A stretch of 64,000 nt of DNA from Mycobacterium colombiense CECT 3035 (GTDB lineage Bacteria > Actinomycetota > Actinomycetes > Mycobacteriales > Mycobacteriaceae). The notes under the pieces were generated by a model that searched no databases, had not been told where the DNA came from, and saw nothing but the letters and a program-made list of their open reading frames with translations. Every line of letters starts with the position of its first letter. The first letter of the stretch is position 1. Made by a program: the position numbers and the translations under genes. Location: positions 4,774,001-4,838,000 of the forward strand of contig NZ_CP020821.1 of NCBI RefSeq assembly GCF_002105755.1, read 5' to 3'. Positions 1 through 8,751 of the stretch are shown piece by piece.

Positions 1-682
1 GCGCGACCGTCCACGCCTCCGTCGCGGCCGCCTGGCTGACCGGCGCCATGTCCGGGTCGTCCATCACCTGGCCGACGGTCATGCCGGTCAGCGCGCACGG
101 TGCGCTGTAGGCGGCGTTGCAGATCAGCTTCTCCCATTGCATGGCGGCGATATCGGTGACCGCGGCGGCATCGAATCCCGCGTCGCTCCACGCCCGCGCG
201 ATCGACTCGACCGTCGCGAGCGGCAGCGACGAATAAGCGCCGAAGCGCATCGCTTTCATGGCGTTGTGCCGCACGTGCCCGGGGGCGACGGTCGCCGCGC
301 CGAATCCGCTGGCGATGCCGACCGCGACCCGCTCCTCGCCGACGATACCCGCCACCGTCTCGGCTGATCCCAGGCCGTTCTGGATGGTCAGTACCGGGGT
401 GGCGGCACCGAGCATCGGAATCGCTTGTCGCGCACCGGTTGACACGTCGGCGGCCTTCACGGCCAGCACGATCAGATCCATCGCCTCGTCCGGCGCGGTG
501 GTGCTCGCCCGCAGCGGCACCACCCGGTCGTAGCCCGGACCGGTGACCCGCAGCCCGTGCCGGGCGATCTGATCGATCGCGGGCTGATAGCGGTCGATCG
601 CCAGCACGTCGTTGCCCGCCGCAGCCAGCCTGGCGGCATAGATGGAACCCATTGCACCGCAACCGATTACCGCGATCTTCAT
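1..682 (-). CDS. panE: 2-dehydropantoate 2-reductase (ketopantoate reductase), partial at left edge
   Basis: About 227 N-terminal residues are visible; the C-terminus lies beyond the left edge. The family reduces ketopantoate to pantoate with NADPH in pantothenate/CoA synthesis. The start MKIAVIGCGAMGSIYAARLA is a dinucleotide-binding GxGxxG at residues 7-12, followed by a KAADV segment. The stretch EKLICNAAYSAPCALTG carries the Lys and Asn typical of the ketopantoate reductase active site. The ATG at 682 overlaps the TGA of the upstream enolase-superfamily gene as ATGA, so the two are probably translationally coupled. The family includes paralogues of unproven substrate, so the exact substrate is inferred. 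No frame disruption is seen in the visible part. Confidence 0.85.
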   Translation of the reverse strand, partial: MKIAVIGCGAMGSIYAARLAAAGNDVLAIDRYQPAIDQIARHGLRVTGPGYDRVVPLRASTTAPDEAMDLIVLAVKAADVSTGARQAIPMLGAATPVLTIQNGLGSAETVAGIVGEERVAVGIASGFGAATVAPGHVRHNAMKAMRFGAYSSLPLATVESIARAWSDAGFDAAAVTDIAAMQWEKLICNAAYSAPCALTGMTVGQVMDDPDMAPVSQAAATEAWTVA

Positions 683-1866
683 CCGCACGCTCTCCCGTCG
701 GTCAGCTCGGCGATCAGTTCGGCCAGGCCCGCCTTCTGCTCGAGCCCGAAGCCCGCGGCGTCCGTCGGCGAGACCCGTCCCGCCGACAGCGCGCAGGCGT
801 CGGGGTAGCCGCCGAACGGCGCGAACACGCCGGGGTAGGCCTCGCAGCCACCCAGGCCCAGCCCGGCCGCCACGTGCAGGTTGATCAGATGACCGCCGTG
901 CGGGAAGGCGAAGCGGCGATCAAAGCCATGAGACTCCAGGACGTCGAGCATCCGGAGGTACTCGGTCAGCCCGTAGCTCAGTCCCGGATCCATCTGGAAG
1001 ACATCGAGATTGGGCCGCATGCCGCCGTAGCGCACCAGGTTCGTCGCATCCGGCACCGAGAAGAGGTTCTCCCCGGTGGCCACCGCGCCGTCATAGCACT
1101 CCGTCACCGCCCGGTTCAGCGCGTAATCCAGCGGCTCGCCGGGTTCTTCGTACCAGCGCAGGCCGTAGGGAGCCAGCGCGCCCGCCCAGCGGGTCGCCTC
1201 GGCCCGGTCGAACCGGCCGTTCGCGTCGACCGCGACCCGCTTCGCGTCGCCGACGGTCTCGATGACGGCCTCGACCCGCGCGAGGTCCTCGCCCAGCGCT
1301 GCGCCGCCGATCTTCATCTTGACCGCGTCATAACCCGCGTCGAGGTATCCACGCATTTCCGTTCGCAGCCTGTCGATGCCGCCGCCCGCGTAGTAATAGC
1401 CGCCGGCGGCGTAGACGGGCACCGATGCCGCGGGCGCACGCCCGGCGTGGCGGGCGAGGGTGACGCAGGCCGGCTCGTCGCGCAGTTTGGCGTTCAGGTC
1501 CCAGCAGGCCAGCTCCAGCGCGGCCGCGGCCGCCGCCCGGTCGCCATGGCCGCCGGGCTTCTCGTCGGTGAGTGCGCACGCCAAAACCGCGGCGGGATCG
1601 ACGCATCCGGACTCATCCAGCAGCGCGGCGGGCGGCGCGGCCAGCAGCCGCGGGATCATCCGGTCGCGCAGGATCCCGCTCTGGGCGAACCGCCCGATCG
1701 AATCGAACGCCACCCCCACCACGGGCCGTCCGTTCCGGATCACGTCGGTGATCACCGCGACCAGCGAGACGGTGTGGTGGGAGAAGTCGACCACCGCGTT
1801 GGCGGGGCCGCCCGGTCGGCCGCGGTCCAGCCCGACCGCCCGCTCGACGATCCCCGTGATCCGCAT
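679..1866 (-). CDS. Enolase-superfamily dehydratase, D(-)-tartrate dehydratase-like
   Basis: 395 aa from ATG 1866 (a GTG one codon earlier is also possible). Counting from that GTG, the residues expected of the mandelate-racemase group are present: Lys184 and Lys186 in VKMKIGG, metal ligands Asp215 (VDANGRF), Glu241 (YEEPGEP) and Glu267 (GENLFS), and His324 in FPHGGH. The pattern YAAGGYYY, GEMRGYLD-like, YGGMRP and GLGLGG closely matches Bradyrhizobium D-tartrate dehydratase as I remember it, which converts D-tartrate to oxaloacetate. Function is therefore acid-sugar dehydration, with tartrate the best guess. It sits 10 bp after a deazaflavin-dependent oxidoreductase gene and overlaps panE by 4 bp, forming one leftward operon. 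The link with ketopantoate reductase is unexplained. Confidence 0.8.
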   Translation of the reverse strand: MRITGIVERAVGLDRGRPGGPANAVVDFSHHTVSLVAVITDVIRNGRPVVGVAFDSIGRFAQSGILRDRMIPRLLAAPPAALLDESGCVDPAAVLACALTDEKPGGHGDRAAAAAALELACWDLNAKLRDEPACVTLARHAGRAPAASVPVYAAGGYYYAGGGIDRLRTEMRGYLDAGYDAVKMKIGGAALGEDLARVEAVIETVGDAKRVAVDANGRFDRAEATRWAGALAPYGLRWYEEPGEPLDYALNRAVTECYDGAVATGENLFSVPDATNLVRYGGMRPNLDVFQMDPGLSYGLTEYLRMLDVLESHGFDRRFAFPHGGHLINLHVAAGLGLGGCEAYPGVFAPFGGYPDACALSAGRVSPTDAAGFGLEQKAGLAELIAELTDGRACG

Positions 1867-1876
1867 CACCCGATGG

Positions 1877-2272
1877 TCAGGGAGTCCGCGTGAGCAACAC
1901 CGCTTGCTCGAACGGCAACCGCGCGAAAACCGCTCGCGCCCGGCGTGTTACGTGCGCCGCGGCCTCGTCCTTGGTGACCACGCGCGGATCGGCGATGCCG
2001 AATTCCTTGCCCTTGCTGCGCAGCCGCCCGCCTCCGGCGGCCTTCAGATTCTTCAGCCAATCCCGGTCCGGCCCGTAGGTCAGCAGGATGGCAACCCCGG
2101 GTTTGCCTTCGACATCGGTGGTGAACACGTTGACCGGCGTGCGGTACGGCTTGCCCGAGCGCCGCCCGACATGCTCGACGATCCCGAATGACGGGAGCCA
2201 ACCGGCCCACATCCGCTGGATCGGGTTGGTGACGTGGCGGTTGAAGCGGGCAAGTCCTTGTGGGAGTTGCAT
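1877..2272 (-). CDS. Nitroreductase-family deazaflavin-dependent oxidoreductase (DUF385)
   Basis: 131 aa from ATG 2272. The segment EHVGRRSGKPYRTPVNVF is the hallmark of the F420H2-dependent Ddn/FGD-like split-barrel family, which in mycobacteria reduces quinones or other electrophiles with reduced F420. YGPDRDWLKNLKAAGG is the usual second conserved block. A TTG at 2308 would add 12 poorly conserved residues, so the internal ATG is preferred because MQLPQGLARFNRHVTNPIQ matches the usual family N-terminus. It is first in a leftward operon with the tartrate-dehydratase-like gene 10 bp downstream. Substrate unknown. A second member of the same family is at 26658-27113. Confidence 0.8.
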   Translation of the reverse strand: MQLPQGLARFNRHVTNPIQRMWAGWLPSFGIVEHVGRRSGKPYRTPVNVFTTDVEGKPGVAILLTYGPDRDWLKNLKAAGGGRLRSKGKEFGIADPRVVTKDEAAAHVTRRARAVFARLPFEQAVLLTRTP

Positions 2273-2346
2273 GCCTCCATCCAACTCGCAGGCGCCGGGC
2301 GAGGACAACCCCGGCTTTGGCGCCGCAAAGGGTCTACTGTCGTCTC

Positions 2347-2691
2347 ATGGGAGAGGTGGCAGGTGACGAGGCCGCCCGGCGCGCGCAGGAGCTGTTGCAC
2401 CGGGGGCAGGAGCTGGCCGAAGGCAAGGCCATCACCGCCGCCGACGTGAAGCGCGCGGCCGAACGCGCCGAGGCTTCACGTGAGCGCGACGAGGCGGCGC
2501 ACCGCCGCGAGGTGGATCGCCACTACCAGGCCGGCGTCGCGCACGAGCGGGCCGCCCAAATCCAGGAACGCGCGGTCGCCGAGGGCCTCGGCGACGTCGC
2601 CGCGCACCGGCGGGCGGCGGAAAAGGAGCACGAGGCCGCGCGCCGCAACTTCATCGCCGCCCAGGAAGCCGGGCAGCACGACGCCGGTTAA
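2347..2691 (+). CDS. Hypothetical Ala/Glu/Arg-rich helical protein
   Basis: 114 aa from ATG 2347, divergent from the oxidoreductase gene at 2272. The whole chain is rich in Ala, Glu, Arg and His with no Pro or aromatic clusters, e.g. AAERAEASRERDEAAHRREV, and reads as one long amphipathic helix or coiled coil. There is no signal peptide or TM segment. I recognise it only as a conserved hypothetical of mycobacteria. It ends 90 bp before hemL. No function can be assigned from sequence. Confidence 0.6.
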   Translation: MGEVAGDEAARRAQELLHRGQELAEGKAITAADVKRAAERAEASRERDEAAHRREVDRHYQAGVAHERAAQIQERAVAEGLGDVAAHRRAAEKEHEAARRNFIAAQEAGQHDAG

Positions 2692-2781
2692 CCCGGGCGC
2701 CGGGTGCGCGCCGCCCCCCGTTAGCAGGTTCTGCTACACCCTGTAGTGGAATGGCCCGCGAGGGCTGGGACACTGGTTGCC

Positions 2782-4130
2782 ATGGGAAGCAGTGATCAGG
2801 CAACCGCGCACGCCACCGGGGTCCCCCGGGCCACGGCGGCGTCGGCCCGGTTGTTCGAGGATGCCTGCGCCGTCATTCCCGGTGGGGTGAACTCGCCCGT
2901 CCGCGCGTTCACCGCGGTGGGCGGCACGCCGCCGTTCATCACCGAGGCGCGCGGGTGCCGGCTGACCGACGCCGACGGCAATCAGTACGTGGACCTGGTC
3001 TGCTCGTGGGGCCCGATGATCCTCGGTCACGCGCACCCAGCCGTCGTCGAGGCCGTCGCCGCGGCCGCCGCGTCGGGCCTGTCCTTCGGGCGCCCACGCC
3101 GGCCGAGAGCGAGCTGGCCGCCGAGATGATCGGGCGGGTGGCTCCCGTCGAGCGCATCCGGCTGGTCAACTCCGGCACCGAGGCGACGATGAGCGCGGTG
3201 CGGCTGGCCCGCGGCTTCACCGGCCGCGCGAAGGTCATCAAGTTCTCCGGTTGCTACCACGGCCATGTCGACGCCCTGCTCGCCGACGCGGGCTCCGGGG
3301 TGGCGACGCTGGGCCTGCCGTCCTCGCCCGGGGTCACCGGCGCGACGGCGGCCGACACGATCGTGTTGCCCTACAACGATATCGACGCCGTGCGGCAGAG
3401 CTTCGCCCGATTCGGCGACCAGATCGCGGCGGTGATCACCGAGGCCAGCCCCGGCAACATGGGCGTGGTCCCGCCCGTGCCCGGCTACAACGCGGCGCTG
3501 CGCGCGATCACCGCCGAGCACGGCGCGCTGCTGATCATCGACGAGGTGATGACCGGCTTCCGGGTCAGCTGGAGTGGTTGGTACGGAATCGATCCCGTCG
3601 AGGCCGACCTGTTCACCTTCGGCAAGGTGATGAGTGGTGGGCTGCCGGCCGCCGCGTTCGGCGGCCGGGCCGAGGTGATGGAGCGGCTGGCGCCGCTGGG
3701 CCCGGTGTATCAGGCCGGCACGTTGTCGGGAAACCCGGTGGCGATGGCGGCCGGGCTGGCCACGCTGCGCAACGCCGATGCCGCCGCCTATGCCACGCTG
3801 GACACCAACGCCGATCGCCTGGCCGGGCTGTTCGCCGAGGCGCTGACGAATGCCGGTGTGGCGCACCAGGTTCCGCGAGCCGGCAACATGCTGAGCGTGT
3901 TCTTCTCCGAAACCCCGGTGACGGACTTCGCGTCGGCGCGGGCCACCGAGACGTGGCGGTATCCGCCGTTCTTCCATTCGCTGCTGGACGCGGGCGTCTA
4001 CCCGCCGTGCAGCGCCTTCGAGGCGTGGTTCGTCTCCACCGCGCTCGATGACAGCGCGTTCGACCGGATCGCCGGCGCCCTGCCCGCCGCGGCCCGGGCC
4101 GCCGCGCAGGCCGGGGAGGGGAAGTCCTGA
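2782..4130 (+). pseudogene. hemL: Glutamate-1-semialdehyde 2,1-aminomutase, frameshifted by one missing G
   Basis: HemL is a PLP enzyme converting glutamate-1-semialdehyde to 5-aminolevulinate in haem synthesis (C5 pathway). The N-terminal part (ATG 2782; [27 protein letters not shown]) runs to about 3090 and would stop at 3129. From there the next frame continues without loss: [37 protein letters not shown] and the PLP lysine in TFGKVMSGG (about residue 282). One extra G in the GGG at 3088-3090 restores 449 aa, the normal family length. haem synthesis needs this enzyme and every motif is intact, so a base-calling error is much likelier than a true pseudogene. The stop overlaps the next start (TGATG at 4128-4132). 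Confidence 0.9.
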
Positions 4131-4747
4131 TGGCCGAGCACACCCGGGTGCACGTCGTGCGCCACGGCGAGGTCTACAACCCCAGCGGCATCCTCTACGG
4201 GCGGCTGCCCGGCTTTCACCTCTCCGACAACGGCCGCGCGCAAGCGGCCGCGGTGGCCGACGCGCTGGCGAACCGGGACATCGTCGCGGTGATCGCCTCG
4301 CCGCTGCAGCGGGCGCAGGAGACCGCCGCGCCCATCGCCGCCAAGCACGGCCTGCCCGTCGACACCGACCCGGACCTGATCGAATCGGCGAACTTCTTCG
4401 AGGGCAAACGGGTCAGCCCCGGCGACGGCGCCTGGCGCGACCCGCGGGTGTGGTGGCAACTGCGCAACCCCTTCCGGCCGTCCTGGGGTGAGCCCTACGC
4501 CGAGATCGCGGCCCGGATGCAGACCGCCGTGGACAAGGCCCGCGCCCGCGCCGCCGGCCACGAGGTGGTGTGCGTCAGTCACCAACTTCCGGTGTGGACG
4601 CTGCGGCTGCACGTGACCGGCCGGCGCCTGTGGCACGACCCACGGAAGCGCGAGTGCGGCCTCGCGTCGGTGACGACCCTGGTCTACGACGGCGACCGGC
4701 TGGCCGGCGTCGAGTACAGCGAACCGGCGGGCTCTTGCCCGCCATGA
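4130..4747 (+). CDS. gpm2: Histidine phosphatase / phosphoglycerate mutase family protein (Rv0525-like)
   Basis: 205 aa. HVVRHGEVYNP near the N-terminus contains the RHG motif with the phospho-accepting His12. SHQLPVWTLRLHV near residue 150 supplies the second catalytic His region. This is the branch-1 histidine phosphatase fold; true mutases carry extra segments, so a phosphatase is more likely than glycolytic mutase activity. The corresponding M. tuberculosis gene was named gpm2. The start ATG 4130 shares one base with the hemL stop, and its own TGA overlaps the next ATG (ATGA at 4744), tying it to the cytochrome c maturation genes downstream. Substrate unknown. Confidence 0.85.
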   Translation: MAEHTRVHVVRHGEVYNPSGILYGRLPGFHLSDNGRAQAAAVADALANRDIVAVIASPLQRAQETAAPIAAKHGLPVDTDPDLIESANFFEGKRVSPGDGAWRDPRVWWQLRNPFRPSWGEPYAEIAARMQTAVDKARARAAGHEVVCVSHQLPVWTLRLHVTGRRLWHDPRKRECGLASVTTLVYDGDRLAGVEYSEPAGSCPP

Positions 4748-5337
4748 TCGTCGGGCGCCTAGCGGTGGCCGGGGCGGCGGTGGCGATGGTGCTCACCGGC
4801 TGCTCGTCCGGGCACGACGCCGTCGCCCAGGGCGGCACCTTCGAATTCGTCTCGCCCGGCGGCAAGACCGACATCTACTACGACCCGCCGTCCAGCCGTG
4901 GCCGCCCGGGACCGCTGTCCGGGCCCGACCTGACCGATGCCGCGCACACGCTGTCGCTGGACGACCCGATCTTCGCGGGGCGGGTCGTGGTCATCAACAT
5001 CTGGGGCCAGTGGTGTGGACCGTGCCGGGCCGAGGTCACCCAGCTGCAGCAGGTGTATGACGCCACCCGCGGCGCCGGGGTGTCGTTTCTCGGCATCGAC
5101 GTCCGCGACAACAACCGGCAGGCGGCGCTGGACTTCGTCAACGACCGCCAGGTGACCTACCCGTCCATCTACGACCCGGCGATGCGCACCCTGATCGCCT
5201 TCGGCGGTAAATACCCCACCACGGTGATCCCGTCCACGCTGGTCCTGGACCGCCAGCACCGGGTCGCCGCGGTGTTCCTGCGCGAATTGCTGGCGACCGA
5301 CCTGAAGCCGGTGGTGCAGAAGGTGGCCGGGGAGTGA
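4744..5337 (+). CDS. TlpA/ResA-like thioredoxin lipoprotein (Rv0526-like)
   Basis: 197 aa from ATG 4744. A signal peptide ends in the lipobox LTGC (Cys20), so the protein should be anchored to the outer face of the membrane. The thioredoxin fold carries the redox pair Cys91-Gly-Pro-Cys94 in WGQWCGPCRAEV, followed by IDVRDNNRQAALDFV and the cis-Pro region YPTTVIPSTLV. By analogy with ResA it would reduce the CXXCH cysteines of apocytochrome c before haem attachment, taking electrons from CcdA encoded next. The stop overlaps the ccdA start (GTGA at 5334). The adjacent ccdA-resB-ccsA set makes this role strong. Confidence 0.88.
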   Translation: MIVGRLAVAGAAVAMVLTGCSSGHDAVAQGGTFEFVSPGGKTDIYYDPPSSRGRPGPLSGPDLTDAAHTLSLDDPIFAGRVVVINIWGQWCGPCRAEVTQLQQVYDATRGAGVSFLGIDVRDNNRQAALDFVNDRQVTYPSIYDPAMRTLIAFGGKYPTTVIPSTLVLDRQHRVAAVFLRELLATDLKPVVQKVAGE

Positions 5338-6113
5338 CCGGATTCACCCAGATCGCCGCCGCCGGACCGCTGCTGGTGGCCCTCGGCGTCTGTCTGCTGG
5401 CGGGGCTGGTGTCGTTCGCCTCGCCGTGCGTGGTGCCGCTGGTGCCCGGCTACCTGTCCTATCTGGCCGCGGTCGTCGGGGTGGACGAACAGCCGCCCGA
5501 AGGCGCCATCGCGGCGCCGCCGGGCGCCCGCTGGCGAGTCGCGGGGTCCGCGGCGTTGTTCGTCGCCGGGTTCACCACCGTGTTCGTCCTCGGCACCGTC
5601 GCCGTCCTCGGCATGACGACCACGCTGATCACCAACCAACTGCTGCTGCAGCGGGCCGGGGGAGTGCTGACCATCGTGATGGGGCTGGTGTTCGTCGGCC
5701 TCATCCCGGCCCTGCAACGGCAGGCCCGGTTCAGTCCGCGGCAGCTGACCACGGTCGCCGGCGCGCCGGTGCTGGGCGCGGTGTTCGCGCTGGGCTGGAC
5801 GCCGTGCCTGGGGCCGACGCTGGCCGGCGTGATCACCGTCGCCTCGGCGACCGACGGCGCCAGCGTGGCGCGCGGAATCGTCTTGGTGATCGCCTACTGC
5901 CTGGGCTTGGGCATCCCGTTCGTGCTGCTGGCGTTCGGCTCGGCGGGCGCGGTGGGCGGCCTGGGCTGGCTGCGCCGGCACACCCGGGCCATCCAGATCT
6001 TCGGCGGCGTCCTGCTGATCGCCGTGGGCGCGCTGCTGGTCACCGGGGTGTGGAACGACTTCGTCTCGTGGCTGCGCGACGCGTTCGTGTCCGACGTGAG
6101 GTTGCCGATTTGA
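5334..6113 (+). CDS. ccdA: Cytochrome c biogenesis protein CcdA (DsbD transmembrane family)
   Basis: 259 aa, GTG start at 5334 inside the preceding stop. Six hydrophobic helices are visible. The two membrane cysteines of the CcdA family are Cys32 in FASPCVVPLVPGYLS and Cys158 in GWTPCLGPTLAGV. The protein passes electrons from cytoplasmic thioredoxin across the membrane to an extracytoplasmic thiol oxidoreductase, presumably the lipoprotein encoded just upstream. It is somewhat longer than minimal CcdA (about 190-240 aa) because of a loop around residues 50-65. The following resB start lies within its TGA (TTGA). Confidence 0.9.
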   Translation: MTGFTQIAAAGPLLVALGVCLLAGLVSFASPCVVPLVPGYLSYLAAVVGVDEQPPEGAIAAPPGARWRVAGSAALFVAGFTTVFVLGTVAVLGMTTTLITNQLLLQRAGGVLTIVMGLVFVGLIPALQRQARFSPRQLTTVAGAPVLGAVFALGWTPCLGPTLAGVITVASATDGASVARGIVLVIAYCLGLGIPFVLLAFGSAGAVGGLGWLRRHTRAIQIFGGVLLIAVGALLVTGVWNDFVSWLRDAFVSDVRLPI

Positions 6114-7744
6114 GGCGCCTTCTCGCCGTGGCCCGCAACACCTGGCGCGCGCTGACCTCGATGGGCACCGCGCTGGTGCTGCTGTTCCTGCTGGCGCTGG
6201 GCGCGATACCGGGGGCGCTGCTGCCGCAGCGCAACCTCAACGCCGGCAAGGTCGACGACTACCTGAAGGCCCATCGGGTGATCGGGCCGTGGCTGGACCG
6301 GTTGCAGGCCTTCAACGTGTTCTCCAGCTTCTGGTTCACCGCCATCTACGTGTTGCTGTTCGTGTCGCTGGTCGGCTGCCTCACGCCGCGGATGATCGAG
6401 CACGTCCGCAGCCTGCGGTCCACCCCGGTGGCCGCCCCCCGCAACCTGGCCCGGCTGCCCAAGTACGCCAGTCACCAGGTCCAGGCCGGGCCCGACGAGC
6501 TCAACGCCCTGGCCAACACGCTGGCCGAGCGGCTGCGCGGCTGGCGCACCGCCATCCGGCACCGGGACGGCGCCGAGTCCGATTCCGAAGCGGTGGAGGT
6601 GTCCGCCGAGAAGGGCTACCTGCGCGAGTTCGGCAACATCGCCTTCCACTTCTCCCTGCTGGGCCTGCTGGTCGCGGTGGCCGCCGGCAAGCTGTTCGGC
6701 TACGAGGGCAACGTCATCGTCATCGCCGACGGCGGCCCCGGCTTCTGCTCGGCCTCGCCGGCGGCGTTCGACTCGTTCCGGGCCGGCAACACCGTCGACG
6801 GCACCTCGCTGCACCCGCTGTGCATCCGGGTCGACGACTTCGTGGCGCACTACCTGCCGTCCGGGCAGGCCACCTCGTTCGCGGCGAACATCGACTACCA
6901 GTCCGGCGCCGACCTGACCGCCAACACGTGGCGGCACTACCGGCTGGAGGTAAACCACCCGCTGCGCATCGGCGGCGACCGGGTGTACCTGCAAGGCCAC
7001 GGTTACGCGCCGACCTTCAGCGTCACCTACCCGGACGGGCAGATCCGCACGGCGACCGTGCAGTGGCGACCCGACAACCCGCAAACGCTGCTCAGCTCCG
7101 GTGTGGTGCGCATCGACCCGCCCGCCGGCAGCTACGCCAACGCCGCGGAGCGCCGCAACCATCAGATCGCCATCCAGGGCCTACTGGCCCCGACCGAGCA
7201 GCTGGAAGGCACGCTGTTGTCCTCGCGGTTCCCGGCGCTGGACGCCCCCGCGGTGGCCGTCGACATCTACCGCGGCGACACGGGGCTGGACACCGGGCGA
7301 CCGCAGTCGTTGTTCACCCTGGACCCCCGCCTGATCGAGCAGCACCGGCTGACCAAGGAGAAGCGGGTCAACCTGCGCGCCGGCCAATCGGTCCGGATCG
7401 ACCAGGGGCCCGCGGCCGGCACGGTGATCCGCTTCGACGGCGCCGTCCCGTTCGTCAACCTGCAGGTCTCGCACGACCCCGGCCAGACCTGGGTGCTCGT
7501 CTTCGCGATCACGATGATGGGCGGTCTGGTGGTGTCGCTGCTGGTGCGCCGCCGCCGGGTGTGGGTCCGTCTGACCCCGGACGCCGGCGGACCGCCGGGT
7601 ACCGTGAACGTCGAACTGGGCGGCCTGGCGCGCACCGACAACTCAGGTTGGGGCGACGAGTTCGAGCGACTCTCCGAGCGGCTGCTGGCCGGGCTCGGCG
7701 ACACCGGCGCCGTCAAGAGGAGTTCTGAGGTGGACGTGAAATGA
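6110..7744 (+). CDS. resB: Cytochrome c synthesis protein ResB (Ccs1)
   Basis: 544 aa from TTG 6110, which overlaps the ccdA stop; a GTG at 6128 is the alternative. N-terminal TM segments (ALVLLFLLALGAIPGALLP, FTAIYVLLFVSLVGCL), a third TM near residue 180 (AFHFSLLGLLVAVAAGKLFG), a large extracytoplasmic domain, then a final TM near residue 465 (WVLVFAITMMGGLVVSLLV) reproduce ResB topology. With CcsA it forms the System II haem lyase that exports haem and attaches it to cytochrome c. The stop overlaps the ccsA start (ATGA at 7741). Start choice affects only the first few residues. Confidence 0.88.
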   Translation: MRRLLAVARNTWRALTSMGTALVLLFLLALGAIPGALLPQRNLNAGKVDDYLKAHRVIGPWLDRLQAFNVFSSFWFTAIYVLLFVSLVGCLTPRMIEHVRSLRSTPVAAPRNLARLPKYASHQVQAGPDELNALANTLAERLRGWRTAIRHRDGAESDSEAVEVSAEKGYLREFGNIAFHFSLLGLLVAVAAGKLFGYEGNVIVIADGGPGFCSASPAAFDSFRAGNTVDGTSLHPLCIRVDDFVAHYLPSGQATSFAANIDYQSGADLTANTWRHYRLEVNHPLRIGGDRVYLQGHGYAPTFSVTYPDGQIRTATVQWRPDNPQTLLSSGVVRIDPPAGSYANAAERRNHQIAIQGLLAPTEQLEGTLLSSRFPALDAPAVAVDIYRGDTGLDTGRPQSLFTLDPRLIEQHRLTKEKRVNLRAGQSVRIDQGPAAGTVIRFDGAVPFVNLQVSHDPGQTWVLVFAITMMGGLVVSLLVRRRRVWVRLTPDAGGPPGTVNVELGGLARTDNSGWGDEFERLSERLLAGLGDTGAVKRSSEVDVK

Positions 7745-8736
7745 ATACGGTGCACGTCAACATCGAGCTGGCGCGCTACTCCGACTGGGCGTTCACGTCG
7801 GCGGTGGTGGCCCTCGTCATCGCGCTGCTGCTGCTGGCGTTCGAGCTGGCCTATGTGGGGGCCCGAGCCGGCGGGCGCCGCGCGGACCAGCGCGCCCGGG
7901 TGCTGGCCGGAGCCGTCAGCGTCGACTCCGGCACCCCGGGCGTCGTCGAAGAGGCCGCCGGCCGCCCGGTCGACGAGCGCGTCGGCCGCGCCGGGCTGTC
8001 CGTGGTGTACCTGGGCATCGGGCTGCTGCTGGCCTGCCTGGTGCTGCGCGGCCTGGCCACCCTGCGGGTGCCGTGGGGCAACATGTACGAATTCATCAAC
8101 CTGACCTGCCTGTGCGGGCTGATCGCCGGGGCGGTCGTGCTGCGCCGCCCGCAATACCGCCCGCTGTGGGTGTTCCTGCTGCTGCCGGTGCTGATCCTGC
8201 TCACGGTGTCCGGGCGCTGGCTCTACACCAACGCCGCGCCGGTGATGCCCGCGCTGCAGTCCTACTGGCTGCCCATCCACGTGTCGGTGGTCAGCCTGGG
8301 ATCGGGCGTCTTCTTGGTCGCGGGCATCGCCAGCATCCTGTTCCTGCTGCGGACCTCGCCGCTGGGCGAGCCCGACCGCGCCGAGCACAGCGCGCTGAGC
8401 CGGCTGGTGCAGCGGTTCCCGGACGCGCAGACCCTGGACCGCATCGCATATCGGACGACGATTTTCGCTTTTCCGGTGTTCGGTTTCGGCGTCATTTTCG
8501 GGGCGATCTGGGCGGAAGAGGCCTGGGGCAGATATTGGGGTTGGGACCCCAAAGAGACTGTGTCATTTGTCGCCTGGGTGATTTATGCCGCGTACCTGCA
8601 TGCCAGGTCGACGGCGGGATGGCGGGACAGGAAAGCCGCCTGGATCAATGTCGCAGGGTTTGTGGCCATGGTCTTCAATTTGTTCTTCGTTAACCTGGTC
8701 ACTGTGGGCCTGCATTCTTATGCGGGCGTCGGGTGA
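7741..8736 (+). CDS. ccsA: Cytochrome c synthase CcsA/ResC
   Basis: 331 aa multi-TM protein of the haem-handling CcsA/CcmC/CcmF family. The tryptophan-rich WWD domain is clear at about residues 258-280 (EEAWGRYWGWDPKETVSF), the site that binds haem on the outer face. Flanking His residues lie in PIHVSVVSLG and YLHARSTAGW. It ends the four-gene System II cluster, which should mature the cytochrome c subunit of the bcc-aa3 respiratory branch. The last codons around 8690-8736 are intact. No promoter is visible between ccsA and the genes before it, consistent with one operon starting at hemL or earlier. Confidence 0.92.
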   Translation: MNTVHVNIELARYSDWAFTSAVVALVIALLLLAFELAYVGARAGGRRADQRARVLAGAVSVDSGTPGVVEEAAGRPVDERVGRAGLSVVYLGIGLLLACLVLRGLATLRVPWGNMYEFINLTCLCGLIAGAVVLRRPQYRPLWVFLLLPVLILLTVSGRWLYTNAAPVMPALQSYWLPIHVSVVSLGSGVFLVAGIASILFLLRTSPLGEPDRAEHSALSRLVQRFPDAQTLDRIAYRTTIFAFPVFGFGVIFGAIWAEEAWGRYWGWDPKETVSFVAWVIYAAYLHARSTAGWRDRKAAWINVAGFVAMVFNLFFVNLVTVGLHSYAGVG

Positions 8737-8751
8737 CGGTGCACAACCGGC

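Noticed and set aside
652..1893. 413-codon plus-strand frame opposite the tartrate dehydratase-like gene
   Set aside because: Low-complexity His/Arg/Gly/Gln product without motifs; the opposite strand encodes a complete enolase-superfamily enzyme.
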